Source: Acidithiobacillus_B sp049965315 (lineage in GTDB: Bacteria > Pseudomonadota > Gammaproteobacteria > Acidithiobacillales > Acidithiobacillaceae). From it: a stretch of DNA of 64,000 nucleotides. The position numbers and the translations under genes were made by a program. Position 1 is the first letter of the stretch; the number at the start of each line of letters is the position of its first letter. Where the stretch lies: the NCBI RefSeq assembly GCF_049965315.1, contig NZ_JBMFWL010000005.1, forward strand, positions 17,075 through 81,074, in the 5' to 3' direction. Positions 25,984-33,580 of the stretch are shown piece by piece. Below the pieces are notes generated by a model. It did not search any database. It was given only the letters and a program-made list of their open reading frames with translations, and was not told the DNA's origin.

Positions 25984-27093
25984 ATGCTCGCGCGCATCTG
26001 GGCATTGGTCATCAAAGAGTTTTTGGCGCTGCTGCGGGACAAAAAGAGCCGCCTCGTCCTCATCGGCCCGCCGCTGATCCAGCTCGTGGTCTTCGGCTAT
26101 GCCGCCACCTTCGACCTCAACCACATTCCGTACGCCGTCTACAATGAAGACCCCGGCTTCGCCTCCCGCGAACTCCTGGGACGCTTCACCGGTTCGCAAG
26201 CCTTCCAGCAGGTGGCCGTCATCCAGAACGAGGGGCAGATCGCGCCCCTCATCAATCAAGAAAAGGCCCTGCTCGTTCTGCACATCGGTCCCCATTTCAC
26301 CCGCGACCTGCTCCTGCGTCACCCCGCCCGGGTGCAGGTCATCATCGATGGACGCAACTCCAATACCGCCACCCTCGCCCTCAATTACGTCAACAGCGTC
26401 CTCATCGCCTTCGACCAGCACTGGGCGGCGGAGCATGGCTGGGGCAAACCGCCGGCACAACTGGATATTCGCGCCTGGTTCAACCCCAATCTCCTGTCGC
26501 GCTGGTTCATCGTCCCCGGCATCGTCGCCCTTCTTACCCTGGTGGTCACCCTGCTGGTGACGGGACTCTCGGTGGCCCGGGAACGGGAGATGGGCACCTT
26601 CGACCAACTCCTCGTCACCCCCATGCGCCCCGGCGAGATCCTCCTCGGCAAGTCCCTGCCGGGCTTCATCATCGGCGGACTGGAGGGCAGCTTCATCGCC
26701 CTGGTGGCGGTGCTCTGGTTTCGCGTCCCCTTTGTGGGCAGCATCGCCGCCCTGGCCCTTGGCCTCTTTTTCTTTCTCCTCGCCGCCATCGGCATCGGGC
26801 TCATGATCTCCTCCCTCGCCGTGACCCAGCAGCAAGGGCTACTGGGAGTCTTCCTTTTCCTCGTGCCGGCCATTATCCTTTCTGGTTTTGCCACGCCCAT
26901 CGCCAATATGCCCGCCCTGGTGCAGGACCTCACCTACCTCAATCCCATGCGCTATTTCCTGGTTATCGTACGCGGGGTCTTCCTGGAGGGTGACGGCATC
27001 CATGATCTCTGGTCCCAATACTGGCCCCTGGCGGTCATCGGCGTATCGAGCATGGCGGCGGCTACCTGGCTCTTCCGGCACCGGATGCAATGA
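25984..27093 (+). CDS. ybhR: ABC-2 type permease (YbhR-like)
   Basis: The 369-residue second permease has the same layout as its neighbour: an N-terminal helix, a periplasmic domain with DLNHIPYAVYNEDPG, and a C-terminal bundle with VAREREMGTFDQLLVTPMRPGEILLGKSLPG. The last line of that motif aligns with the neighbouring permease. ATG at 25984 lies one base after the preceding stop. In E. coli the homologous exporter has been linked to antibiotic and Na+/H+ export; the substrate here is unknown. Confidence 0.9.
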   Translation: MLARIWALVIKEFLALLRDKKSRLVLIGPPLIQLVVFGYAATFDLNHIPYAVYNEDPGFASRELLGRFTGSQAFQQVAVIQNEGQIAPLINQEKALLVLHIGPHFTRDLLLRHPARVQVIIDGRNSNTATLALNYVNSVLIAFDQHWAAEHGWGKPPAQLDIRAWFNPNLLSRWFIVPGIVALLTLVVTLLVTGLSVAREREMGTFDQLLVTPMRPGEILLGKSLPGFIIGGLEGSFIALVAVLWFRVPFVGSIAALALGLFFFLLAAIGIGLMISSLAVTQQQGLLGVFLFLVPAIILSGFATPIANMPALVQDLTYLNPMRYFLVIVRGVFLEGDGIHDLWSQYWPLAVIGVSSMAAATWLFRHRMQ

Positions 27094-27166
27094 AGCGGCA
27101 TCCGGCCAGATCAAGATACCCGCTTCCTCTCCATCCCCCCATCTTCCCTCCGGAGGAAATCCGCCC

Positions 27167-27499
27167 ATGATCCGCCTGCTGATCATCGAATGCCTGTTCA
27201 GCGCCCTGCTGGGGGCCATTGCCTTTCGCCTGGCTTATGCCTTTCTCGGCCAGCGCCGCCACGCCTGGGTGGTTACCCTGGTGACGGCGGTGATCCTCGG
27301 AGCGGCCGTCTCGGGCTACATCGATCCCCATCTCCTCCACGACTTCGCCGTTCGCCATCCGGAGGCTCTGACCATCCCCCCATGGCTCCTCCAGGCCCTG
27401 CGGGCCGGCACCTACATCCTCGGCGCCGCCATCGCCGCCGCCGTCATCAAGAAACGCGAGGCATTGGGCTTCGACCACCAGCCCCCCTACGACCCGTGA
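27167..27499 (+). CDS. Small integral membrane protein (unknown)
   Basis: The 110-residue product has about three hydrophobic segments (LLIIECLFSALLGAIAFRLA, WVVTLVTAVILGAAVSGYI, and AGTYILGAAIAAAVI) and ends in a hydrophilic KKREALGFDHQPPYDP tail. GGAGGAAAT precedes the ATG. It sits 73 bp downstream of the ABC exporter operon on the same strand and may be cotranscribed. No family is recognised. The ~200 bp beyond its stop contain nothing I can support. Confidence 0.65.
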   Translation: MIRLLIIECLFSALLGAIAFRLAYAFLGQRRHAWVVTLVTAVILGAAVSGYIDPHLLHDFAVRHPEALTIPPWLLQALRAGTYILGAAIAAAVIKKREALGFDHQPPYDP

Positions 27500-27698
27500 T
27501 TCCGGACGGATCAGCCGGGATGCGCCAGACACCACTCCCCCTCCAGGGCCAGCAGCAGGAGGGGAGCAAGACGGGCAAGAACCGCAGAAAACGCTCGCCA
27601 TAGCGCTCTATCCAATCTCGTGTCGCCATGCTCTCCCCCGAACGGCCTATGGCAAGGGATCAAAAAGGTGCAAGACCGGAAGCAACCCCGGCCTTGGC

Positions 27699-27980
27699 TC
27701 ACAATGCCTTGGTGGAACGCCCTATGGCCTCCTCAATTTCCTCTTCGCTGACGGTACCACGGATCCTGATGGTCGTACCCTCCGCACCCTGGCTCACTTC
27801 CATGGCCGACACCTTGGCCTTGACCTCCGCGCTCAGGCAGTCGCAGCGCCCGGTCTGGCAACTTTCGACCATCGCGAAGACCTTTTGGGGGTCCACCGAT
27901 TGGTCCACATGCACCGCGACGCCTTCGGCGGTCTTTTCCAGCTTTGCCGCATCCTGGATGGTACGATCGCAACAAGTCAT
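27699..27980 (-). CDS. Cys-rich 93-residue protein (unknown)
   Basis: The product starts MTCCDRTIQDAAKL, carries SCQTGRCDCLS in the middle, and ends in a basic/acidic helix EEEIEEAIGRSTKAL. Five cysteines in two clusters suggest metal, persulfide or Fe-S chemistry. No signal peptide is seen, so it is probably cytosolic. AAAGGAG six bases upstream supports the start. It is transcribed divergently from the Tat-exported gene, sharing a 97-bp intergenic region. No family is recognised. Confidence 0.7.
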   Translation of the reverse strand: MTCCDRTIQDAAKLEKTAEGVAVHVDQSVDPQKVFAMVESCQTGRCDCLSAEVKAKVSAMEVSQGAEGTTIRIRGTVSEEEIEEAIGRSTKAL

Positions 27981-28014
27981 GGCTACTCCTTTCCATAAGA
28001 ATGAACTAATATGC

Positions 28015-28043
28015 TTGACAACATACGGAATTTGTAATATATT
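28015..28043 (+). promoter_or_regulatory. Near-consensus sigma70 promoter
   Basis: TTGACA (28015-28020, perfect) and TATATT (28038-28043) are 17 bp apart, in a locally AT-rich stretch. It drives the Tat-exported gene at 28078 (AAGGGAG before the ATG). It is the best-matching promoter I found in the window, suggesting strong or constitutive expression. Confidence 0.85.
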
Positions 28044-28077
28044 CTAAAACGTATATTTTAACAAGGGAGCATGCACC

Positions 28078-29043
28078 ATGAAACGACGCCGTTTTCTCAT
28101 CGCCGGTGCCACTGCCACGGTGGCGGCCCTGGGCGCTCCTCTGCTCCGCAGCGCCCAGGCCGCCACCGCAGGGAATCCCTATGGGGGCTTTCCCGTGAGC
28201 TATGTGGCGGAGTTCCGGGCCACGGCTCCCCATAAGGAGGCCGTGACGCGAGCGGTCCAGGGCCTCGCCACCCGCCTCAAGGGCACACCGGGTTTCCTCG
28301 GCATCACCCTCAAGCAAATGGTCGGTACCTCCACCATGGTCAAGAATTACCCGCCCCAGTACAAAGGCATCCTGGCCGACGCCAATGAACAGGCGGTGCA
28401 GGAAGGACGCTTGCCCTATTCTTTCCTCCTCCTGGTCCGTTTTGCCGACCCTGCGGCCTTGCAGGGGGCGAAGCTCGCCGACTGGCTGCACAGCGCCCTC
28501 GCTCCGGCCCTGGCCTTTACCCCGCCCGGCACCAGCGAACACACCCAACTCCTACCCCTGGCCGGCATTTACGCCAGCCTCATCGCCGGGGACCGCAAGG
28601 AAATCTTCAGCACCGGGGCGGCCATCGCCCGCTTTCTGGCCCATCAGGACGATACCCCTGAGCGCAAGCTGGTCACCGTGGTCAACCATGTGATGGTGCC
28701 CGACAAGGACCATGCCCTCGTCGAGGCCAAGGTGGGGCCGCTCCTGAAGGTCGCCCAGAACACCTTCGAGCCCAAGGATGACGCCAACGGCATCGGCCAG
28801 CCGGGGGACAGGGACAACCGCGACTACCGCAAGGCGATGAGCACGGAGATCCTGGCCAATACCGAGACTTGCGGATCCTTGCGCAGCTACCTCATGCACG
28901 GCGTCTGGGAGTCGGTCTGGGATCACGAGAACTCCCACCTCGACCCCCGCTTCCAGCATGCCTTCCTGCAGTTGGCGCCCTACATCGTCGTCGGACCGGT
29001 GGAACCCTTCTACCAAACGTGGTTTTTGGAAAACCGTGCCTAA
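28078..29043 (+). CDS. Tat-exported protein with two-half alpha/beta-barrel-like pattern (unknown)
   Basis: The 321-residue product has a twin-arginine signal (MKRRRFLIAGATATVAALGA, cleavage near AQA). The mature part has two halves, each with a strand-helix-GxxG-strand layout resembling dimeric alpha+beta barrel (ABM/SOR-like) folds: TRLKGTPGFLGITLKQMVGT in the first, and HGVWESVWDHENSHLDPRF with APYIVVGPVEPFYQTWF in the second. The iron ligands of sulfur oxygenase reductase (Cys and HxxxH) are absent, so it is not a SOR. It is followed 48 bp later by an AhpD-like gene. The function is unknown; a periplasmic role with its Cys-rich divergent neighbour is speculation. Confidence 0.75.
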   Translation: MKRRRFLIAGATATVAALGAPLLRSAQAATAGNPYGGFPVSYVAEFRATAPHKEAVTRAVQGLATRLKGTPGFLGITLKQMVGTSTMVKNYPPQYKGILADANEQAVQEGRLPYSFLLLVRFADPAALQGAKLADWLHSALAPALAFTPPGTSEHTQLLPLAGIYASLIAGDRKEIFSTGAAIARFLAHQDDTPERKLVTVVNHVMVPDKDHALVEAKVGPLLKVAQNTFEPKDDANGIGQPGDRDNRDYRKAMSTEILANTETCGSLRSYLMHGVWESVWDHENSHLDPRFQHAFLQLAPYIVVGPVEPFYQTWFLENRA

Positions 29044-29091
29044 TCCCGGGCGCCCCAAGGGGCGCCCCTGTGCATTTCGAGGAGATCACCC

Positions 29092-29466
29092 ATGTCGAAC
29101 AAAGCATCGCCCACCGCCGAACAGATCCTTGCCGGCATGCGCCAGGCCATGGGCCGGGCCCCGTCGGCCATCGAAAAGTCCGTAACCGCAGACCCGGCCC
29201 TCATCCACGAGCACATGCGTTCCCGCGCCTTCGCCATGCCGGCGGAAGGCGTCCTGGACGAGGAAACCCGCACCCTGATCTACCTCGCCGCCGCCCTGGC
29301 TGGTTCCAGCCATGCCTGTGTCCAGGCCATGTCCGACAAGATCGTCCAGCAAGGCATCGCCCCGGCCAAGGTCGTCGAAACCATCCGTATCACCCGCTAT
29401 GCCATGGCCACCAAGGTCGTCGGCGATGCCGAACCCGTCTTTGCCGCCCTGAACGGCAAGGCTTAG
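29092..29466 (+). CDS. Carboxymuconolactone decarboxylase/AhpD-like protein
   Basis: The 124-residue all-helical product has the family core DEETRTLIYLAAALAGSSHACVQAM. AhpD peroxidases use CxxC plus His; here only one Cys (SSHACVQAM) is present, so the disulfide-reductase function is doubtful. GAGGAGATC precedes the ATG. It follows the Tat-exported gene by 48 bp and probably shares its strong promoter. Confidence 0.75.
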   Translation: MSNKASPTAEQILAGMRQAMGRAPSAIEKSVTADPALIHEHMRSRAFAMPAEGVLDEETRTLIYLAAALAGSSHACVQAMSDKIVQQGIAPAKVVETIRITRYAMATKVVGDAEPVFAALNGKA

Positions 29467-29525
29467 ATGCGCAAAGGCAGGAGCTCAGCCCTTGGTGGCC
29501 TCCCGCCTTTCTTGCGCCAGCGTAT

Positions 29526-29554
29526 TTGTAAACAATAATCGTTTGCATTTATAA
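29526..29554 (+). promoter_or_regulatory. Candidate promoter
   Basis: TTGTAA (29526-29531) and TTATAA (29549-29554) with a 17-bp spacer, in an AT-rich pocket 46 bp upstream of the next gene's ATG. Confidence 0.5.
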
Positions 29555-29599
29555 AGGTGATGGCGTTATCCTTATCCTCGTCTTCAGGAGGATTGGACC

Positions 29600-30028
29600 A
29601 TGCAACTTTATATCGACGCCCGCCTTGAACAGCCCCGACCTTTCCTGCGCATCCTGAGCCGGGATGGCGGCATCCGTCTGCACCTCGCTGGCCATGCCCT
29701 GGAGCGCTTGGTGGAAGCCGGCGATCTGGACCTCTGCGCCCTGTGGCAGCATGATCGGGCGCGGGAGCAGCAATGCATTGCCGAGCTCATGGCGGCCACC
29801 CTGCACCATTTCCCCGCCCTCGCCTCCCGTCCCCGGCCAGCGCCGGCCCTGGCCGGAGAACGAAGCACGATACTGCGGGCCGTACCCATTCCCCATGGAC
29901 CATGGCTCATCATGGGGGCAACGCAGGCGCAAGGCAGGCCACAGCGAAGGAACGCTTCGCCCTTGAACACGGCTCCAGGGGCCTCCGTCCCGGCGGAGCG
30001 CGATGCTTTTGCCGCAAGCTTCGGCTAA
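29600..30028 (+). CDS. Hypothetical 142-residue protein
   Basis: The product begins MQLYIDARLEQPRPFLRILS and contains a helix LAGHALERLVEAGDLDL; the last 60 residues are basic and Pro/Ala-rich, probably disordered. No signal peptide or membrane segment. CAGGAGGA ten bases before the ATG and the promoter at 29526 support a real gene. No family recognised. Confidence 0.6.
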   Translation: MQLYIDARLEQPRPFLRILSRDGGIRLHLAGHALERLVEAGDLDLCALWQHDRAREQQCIAELMAATLHHFPALASRPRPAPALAGERSTILRAVPIPHGPWLIMGATQAQGRPQRRNASPLNTAPGASVPAERDAFAASFG

Positions 30029-30090
30029 GCTAGAGGCCTACGCAGCCTCCCCTGTCGGCGGTTAGAAAAATGGTACAGAAAGGATCCCCC

Positions 30091-31155
30091 ATGAACCGGT
30101 TTGTGGCCCTGGCGACCTTGCTCCTGCTGGGCTGGCTGCTGTACCGGCTTTCTCCCATTCTGACCCCCTTCTTCGTCGCCGCCATACTCGCCTATCTGGG
30201 CAACCCGCTGGTGTCCCGTCTGCAGAAACTGGGCCTCGGGCGCGGCTTCGCCACCACGGCGGTATTCGTGTTCGCCACCCTCCTGGGTATCGGCATCGTC
30301 CTGGCCTTGCTGCCGGTGATCCAGAGCCAGTTCCTCCTTTTCCTGGACTCGGTCAGCAAGTACCTGACCTTGCTCCAGCAAAACATCCTGCCGCGGCTGT
30401 CGGCCCGCTTGGGCATTCCCATGGATACCGGCACGCTAACGGGCTATGCTGCCCGGAACACCCAAAAACTCGGGGAATGGGCGGGGCGCGGCCTGCAATT
30501 GGCCCTGCATTCGGGGTCGAGCCTGATCACGGCCCTGCTGAATGTGATCCTCATCCCGGTGCTCACCTTTTATCTGCTGCGCGACTGGCCGCGGCTGCTG
30601 GCGCGGATCCGCCAACTCGTCCCCTTGCGCTACCTGCCGCTGGTGAGCCTCCTGGCCCGGGATTCCGATGCCATGCTCACGGCCTTCCTGCGCGGCCAGA
30701 TCTCGGTCATGCTGGCCCTGGGGGTGACTTACGCCATTGGCCTGAGCATCATCGGCCTCAAAACGGCCATCCTCATCGGCCTGCTGGCGGGGATCCTGAG
30801 CTTCGTGCCCTATCTGGGGGTCATCAGCGGCGTGACCATGGCCACCCTGGCCATTTACGTGCAGACCGGCCAGTTCCTCCCCATCCTCGGGGTGCTGGTG
30901 GTCTTTACCGTGGGGCAAGTCCTGGAAAGCATGGTCTTTACCCCGTATCTCGTCGGAGATCGCATCGGCCTGCATCCCGTGGCGGTGATCTTTGCCGTGC
31001 TGGCGGGGGGCGAGCTCTTCGGCTTCATCGGCCTGCTCCTGGCACTGCCGGTGACCGCCGTGCTCATCGCGCTCCTGCGCCACGCCCACCACTGGTATCT
31101 CCGCAGCGCCTGCTATCAGGGCACCCCGCCACCGCCGGATAGGGCGGAACCCTGA
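30091..31155 (+). CDS. AI-2E (YhhT/PerM) family transporter
   Basis: The 354-residue polytopic inner-membrane protein has about eight hydrophobic segments. Typical features are the N-terminal YRLSPILTPFFVAAILAYLGNP, the central LLRDWPRL after a helix, and the conserved GLLAGILSFVPYLGVISG with FTVGQVLESMVFTPYLVGD. The family includes autoinducer-2 exporters and Na+/H+ antiporters; which applies is unknown. ATG at 30091 (AAAGGA upstream) is preferred over an ATG at 30070. Confidence 0.9.
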   Translation: MNRFVALATLLLLGWLLYRLSPILTPFFVAAILAYLGNPLVSRLQKLGLGRGFATTAVFVFATLLGIGIVLALLPVIQSQFLLFLDSVSKYLTLLQQNILPRLSARLGIPMDTGTLTGYAARNTQKLGEWAGRGLQLALHSGSSLITALLNVILIPVLTFYLLRDWPRLLARIRQLVPLRYLPLVSLLARDSDAMLTAFLRGQISVMLALGVTYAIGLSIIGLKTAILIGLLAGILSFVPYLGVISGVTMATLAIYVQTGQFLPILGVLVVFTVGQVLESMVFTPYLVGDRIGLHPVAVIFAVLAGGELFGFIGLLLALPVTAVLIALLRHAHHWYLRSACYQGTPPPPDRAEP

Positions 31156-31229
31156 GGCGGGTGCCGCCGCCGGTAGGCGGGTTGCGCCGAAGGGCGTATC
31201 CTGCACGACAGAACGCAGGAGGAAAAATC

Positions 31230-32576
31230 ATGCACGAGGTCATCATCATTGGCGGTGGCATATCCGGCCTGGCAAGCGCCTGGTTTCTCCGGGAGAAGGG
31301 CTGGCGGCCCATGGTCCTGGAGGCGGGCGATCCCGCGGGAGGGAGCATTCGCAGCCGCCAGGAAGCCGGTTTCCTCATGGACACCGGCGCCAATTCCATG
31401 ATGCTCAAAGGCGAAATCGTCCCGGCCTGGTTCCGCCGCATCGGCATGGACGGCGAGATGATCGAGGCCAACCCCCTGGCCAAACGCCGCTATGTCCTCA
31501 AGGGGGGAATACCCCTGGCCCTTCCCAACGGGCCCCTGACCTTTTTACGCAGCCCGATTTTGAGCGCCTCGGCCAAGGTGCGGCTGCTAGGCGAGCCCTT
31601 TCGCCCCCGTGGCGACGACCCGGACGAAAGCATTGCCGCCTTTGTGCGCCGGCGGCTGGGTCCGGAGGTGCTGGACTGGATGGTGGACCCTTTCGTTTCC
31701 GGGGTTTTTGCCGGAGATCCCGAGCGTCTGTCCCTGTGTGCCACCCTGCCCCGCCTGGCCGCCCTGGAAGACGCCGGAGGCTCCCTGCTGCGGGGCGCCT
31801 GGCGCATGCGTCGGGCAAAGGGGCCGGGGCGGGCCGCGGCGCGCCTCGTCTCCTTCCGCAACGGCCTGCAGCAACTTCCACTGAAAGTGGCCGAGCTGTT
31901 GGGAGATGCCGTGCATGGCGGCTGCGCCGTGGAACGGATCCATCGGGAAGGGGATCTCTGGGTGGCCGAAGGGGCAGGCCGAAGCTGGCGGGCCCCCCGT
32001 CTGGTGCTGGCCGTGCCGGCTTATGTTGCCGCCCAGCTCCTGACCCCCCTCCATGGCGAACTGGCCGCCGAACTCCTTGCCATCCCCTACCCGTCCGTCG
32101 TGACCATGGCCCTCGGCTTCGCCCAGGCGCAGGTGACCCACGCACTGGATGGCTTTGGCATGCTCATCCCCCGCAAACTCGGCCTGGAGACCCTCGGCGT
32201 ACTCTTTTCCTCCACGATCTTTCCCGGGCGGGCGCCAGCGGGTCAGGTCCTGCTCACGGCCTTCATCGGCGGTGCGCAAAACGATATCGGCGCCCGCCCG
32301 GATGCGGCCCTGCTCAGCACCGTCATGCAGGAAATCGGCCCGGCATTGGGCATCGGCGACGCCCCCGGCTTTGTCCATATCCAGCGCTGGCAGCGGGCCA
32401 TTCCCCAGTATGAGCGAGGCCATCTGGACCGTATCCGGCGGATTGACGCGGCCCTGGCCACCTTGCCGGGATTGGCGCTGCGCGCCAACTGGCGGGATGG
32501 CGTCGCCCTGGGCGACTGCATCGAAAACGCCGCCGCCCTGAGCGAGGGGGAAGCCTGGCGCTACCCGCCGGGCTGA
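31230..32576 (+). CDS. hemY: Protoporphyrinogen/coproporphyrinogen oxidase, HemY type
   Basis: The FAD-dependent, oxygen-using enzyme oxidises protoporphyrinogen IX or coproporphyrinogen III in haem synthesis. The 448-residue product has the dinucleotide motif EVIIIGGGISGLASAWFL at the N-terminus, EAGDPAGGSIRS, the MVDPFVSGVFAGDPERLS signature and the C-terminal region with GLALRANWRDGVALGDCI. CAGGAGGA precedes the ATG at 31230. It follows the AI-2E transporter on the same strand. Which porphyrinogen is used cannot be told from sequence alone. Confidence 0.9.
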   Translation: MHEVIIIGGGISGLASAWFLREKGWRPMVLEAGDPAGGSIRSRQEAGFLMDTGANSMMLKGEIVPAWFRRIGMDGEMIEANPLAKRRYVLKGGIPLALPNGPLTFLRSPILSASAKVRLLGEPFRPRGDDPDESIAAFVRRRLGPEVLDWMVDPFVSGVFAGDPERLSLCATLPRLAALEDAGGSLLRGAWRMRRAKGPGRAAARLVSFRNGLQQLPLKVAELLGDAVHGGCAVERIHREGDLWVAEGAGRSWRAPRLVLAVPAYVAAQLLTPLHGELAAELLAIPYPSVVTMALGFAQAQVTHALDGFGMLIPRKLGLETLGVLFSSTIFPGRAPAGQVLLTAFIGGAQNDIGARPDAALLSTVMQEIGPALGIGDAPGFVHIQRWQRAIPQYERGHLDRIRRIDAALATLPGLALRANWRDGVALGDCIENAAALSEGEAWRYPPG

Positions 32577-32593
32577 AGCTTGGGCCGCGCCCG

Positions 32594-33415
32594 TCAGGGA
32601 GCGGCGGGCGCCGACAGGGAAGATCTCACGGCAGACGACAAGGAGGCGTCATCGGACTTGGCATCCGCCTTGGCCGTCGGCTGGGCGTAGCTGAGTTCGA
32701 TGGTATGGCGGTAGCCCGGCGCCTCGCCGACGATTTCCACCGGTGTCCCCACCTTCACCAACGCTGCCAACTGCTGCACATCCCAGTTGGACAAGGCCAC
32801 GCATCCCGCCGTCCAGCGCCCCGGAAAGACCTTGCTGTCCGGGTCATCCCCAAACTGCGGGCCCATGCCGTGAATCCCGATGGCGCCGCCGAGGGGCGTG
32901 TTTTGCGGCGGGGTCCGGCCGCTATCGATGGCGCTGACGATGGCATCGTACTGGGCCCGGGAGATGACCCCCTCACGCAGGCCCCAGGCGGCATCCGCCC
33001 GATTGGGATAGGTCAGGCCCATGAAGGTGCCATAACGGGTGCCGTAGTTGATCCAGCCCACCCGGTAATGGCCCACCGGGGTGATGTCGTCCCCCCGCGC
33101 CCGGCGCGGGGCGGCGCCATTAAAGCCGATGGCCACGGGGAAGGTGGCCAGCACCGCATTCCCCTGATAGACCGTCAGGCGCCGGTCCACGGCAGAAACG
33201 ACAATCCGCACCTGCCGGGAGACGGGCGTCGCTGGCGTCGCCGCAGCGGTCGATGCCACGGGAGCCACCGGAGGCGGGGGGATTCGCGCCGCGTAATACG
33301 CCACCGAATGGGGCTCCGGCGGCATGTGGAAGGCGCAGCCCCCCAGGCCCAAGATCAACCCCAGCGAGACCCAAACGCTCCAGCGTCCAACACGATGCAT
33401 GCCAATCATCCCCAA
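32594..33415 (-). CDS. L,D-transpeptidase (YkuD) lipoprotein
   Basis: YkuD enzymes make 3-3 peptidoglycan crosslinks or attach lipoproteins to it. The 273-residue product has a hydrophobic N-terminus with lipobox LGGC (GLGGCAFHM), then the YkuD domain with VRIVVSAVDRRLTVYQG, GIHGMG and the catalytic motif WTAGCVALSN (nucleophilic Cys). The last ~45 residues are low-complexity Ala/Ser/Lys. A start at the second or third Met (MIG or MHR) is equally possible. It converges with hemY. Confidence 0.88.
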   Translation of the reverse strand: MGMIGMHRVGRWSVWVSLGLILGLGGCAFHMPPEPHSVAYYAARIPPPPVAPVASTAAATPATPVSRQVRIVVSAVDRRLTVYQGNAVLATFPVAIGFNGAAPRRARGDDITPVGHYRVGWINYGTRYGTFMGLTYPNRADAAWGLREGVISRAQYDAIVSAIDSGRTPPQNTPLGGAIGIHGMGPQFGDDPDSKVFPGRWTAGCVALSNWDVQQLAALVKVGTPVEIVGEAPGYRHTIELSYAQPTAKADAKSDDASLSSAVRSSLSAPAAP

Positions 33416-33580
33416 AGGTTCAAGACGCTCCCCCTTGCCCAGGCAAGGATGGACTCGAAAAATTCTGAACTAATCCGCGAAACCTACTGATAACTATAGA
33501 GATGAAGGGCGCACAGCGCAAGCACCAAAGGGCCTGCCACAGCGTTGCGAAGATCCCAATCATGACCGGATCCCGACGGA

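Noticed and set aside
27511..27702. Small minus-strand frames after the 110-residue membrane protein
   Set aside because: Several overlapping frames exist but none has a good start or family features.
28078..29043. Sulfur oxygenase reductase
   Set aside because: Two-half barrel pattern is similar, but the conserved Cys and HxxxH iron ligands are missing and it carries a Tat signal, unlike cytosolic SOR.
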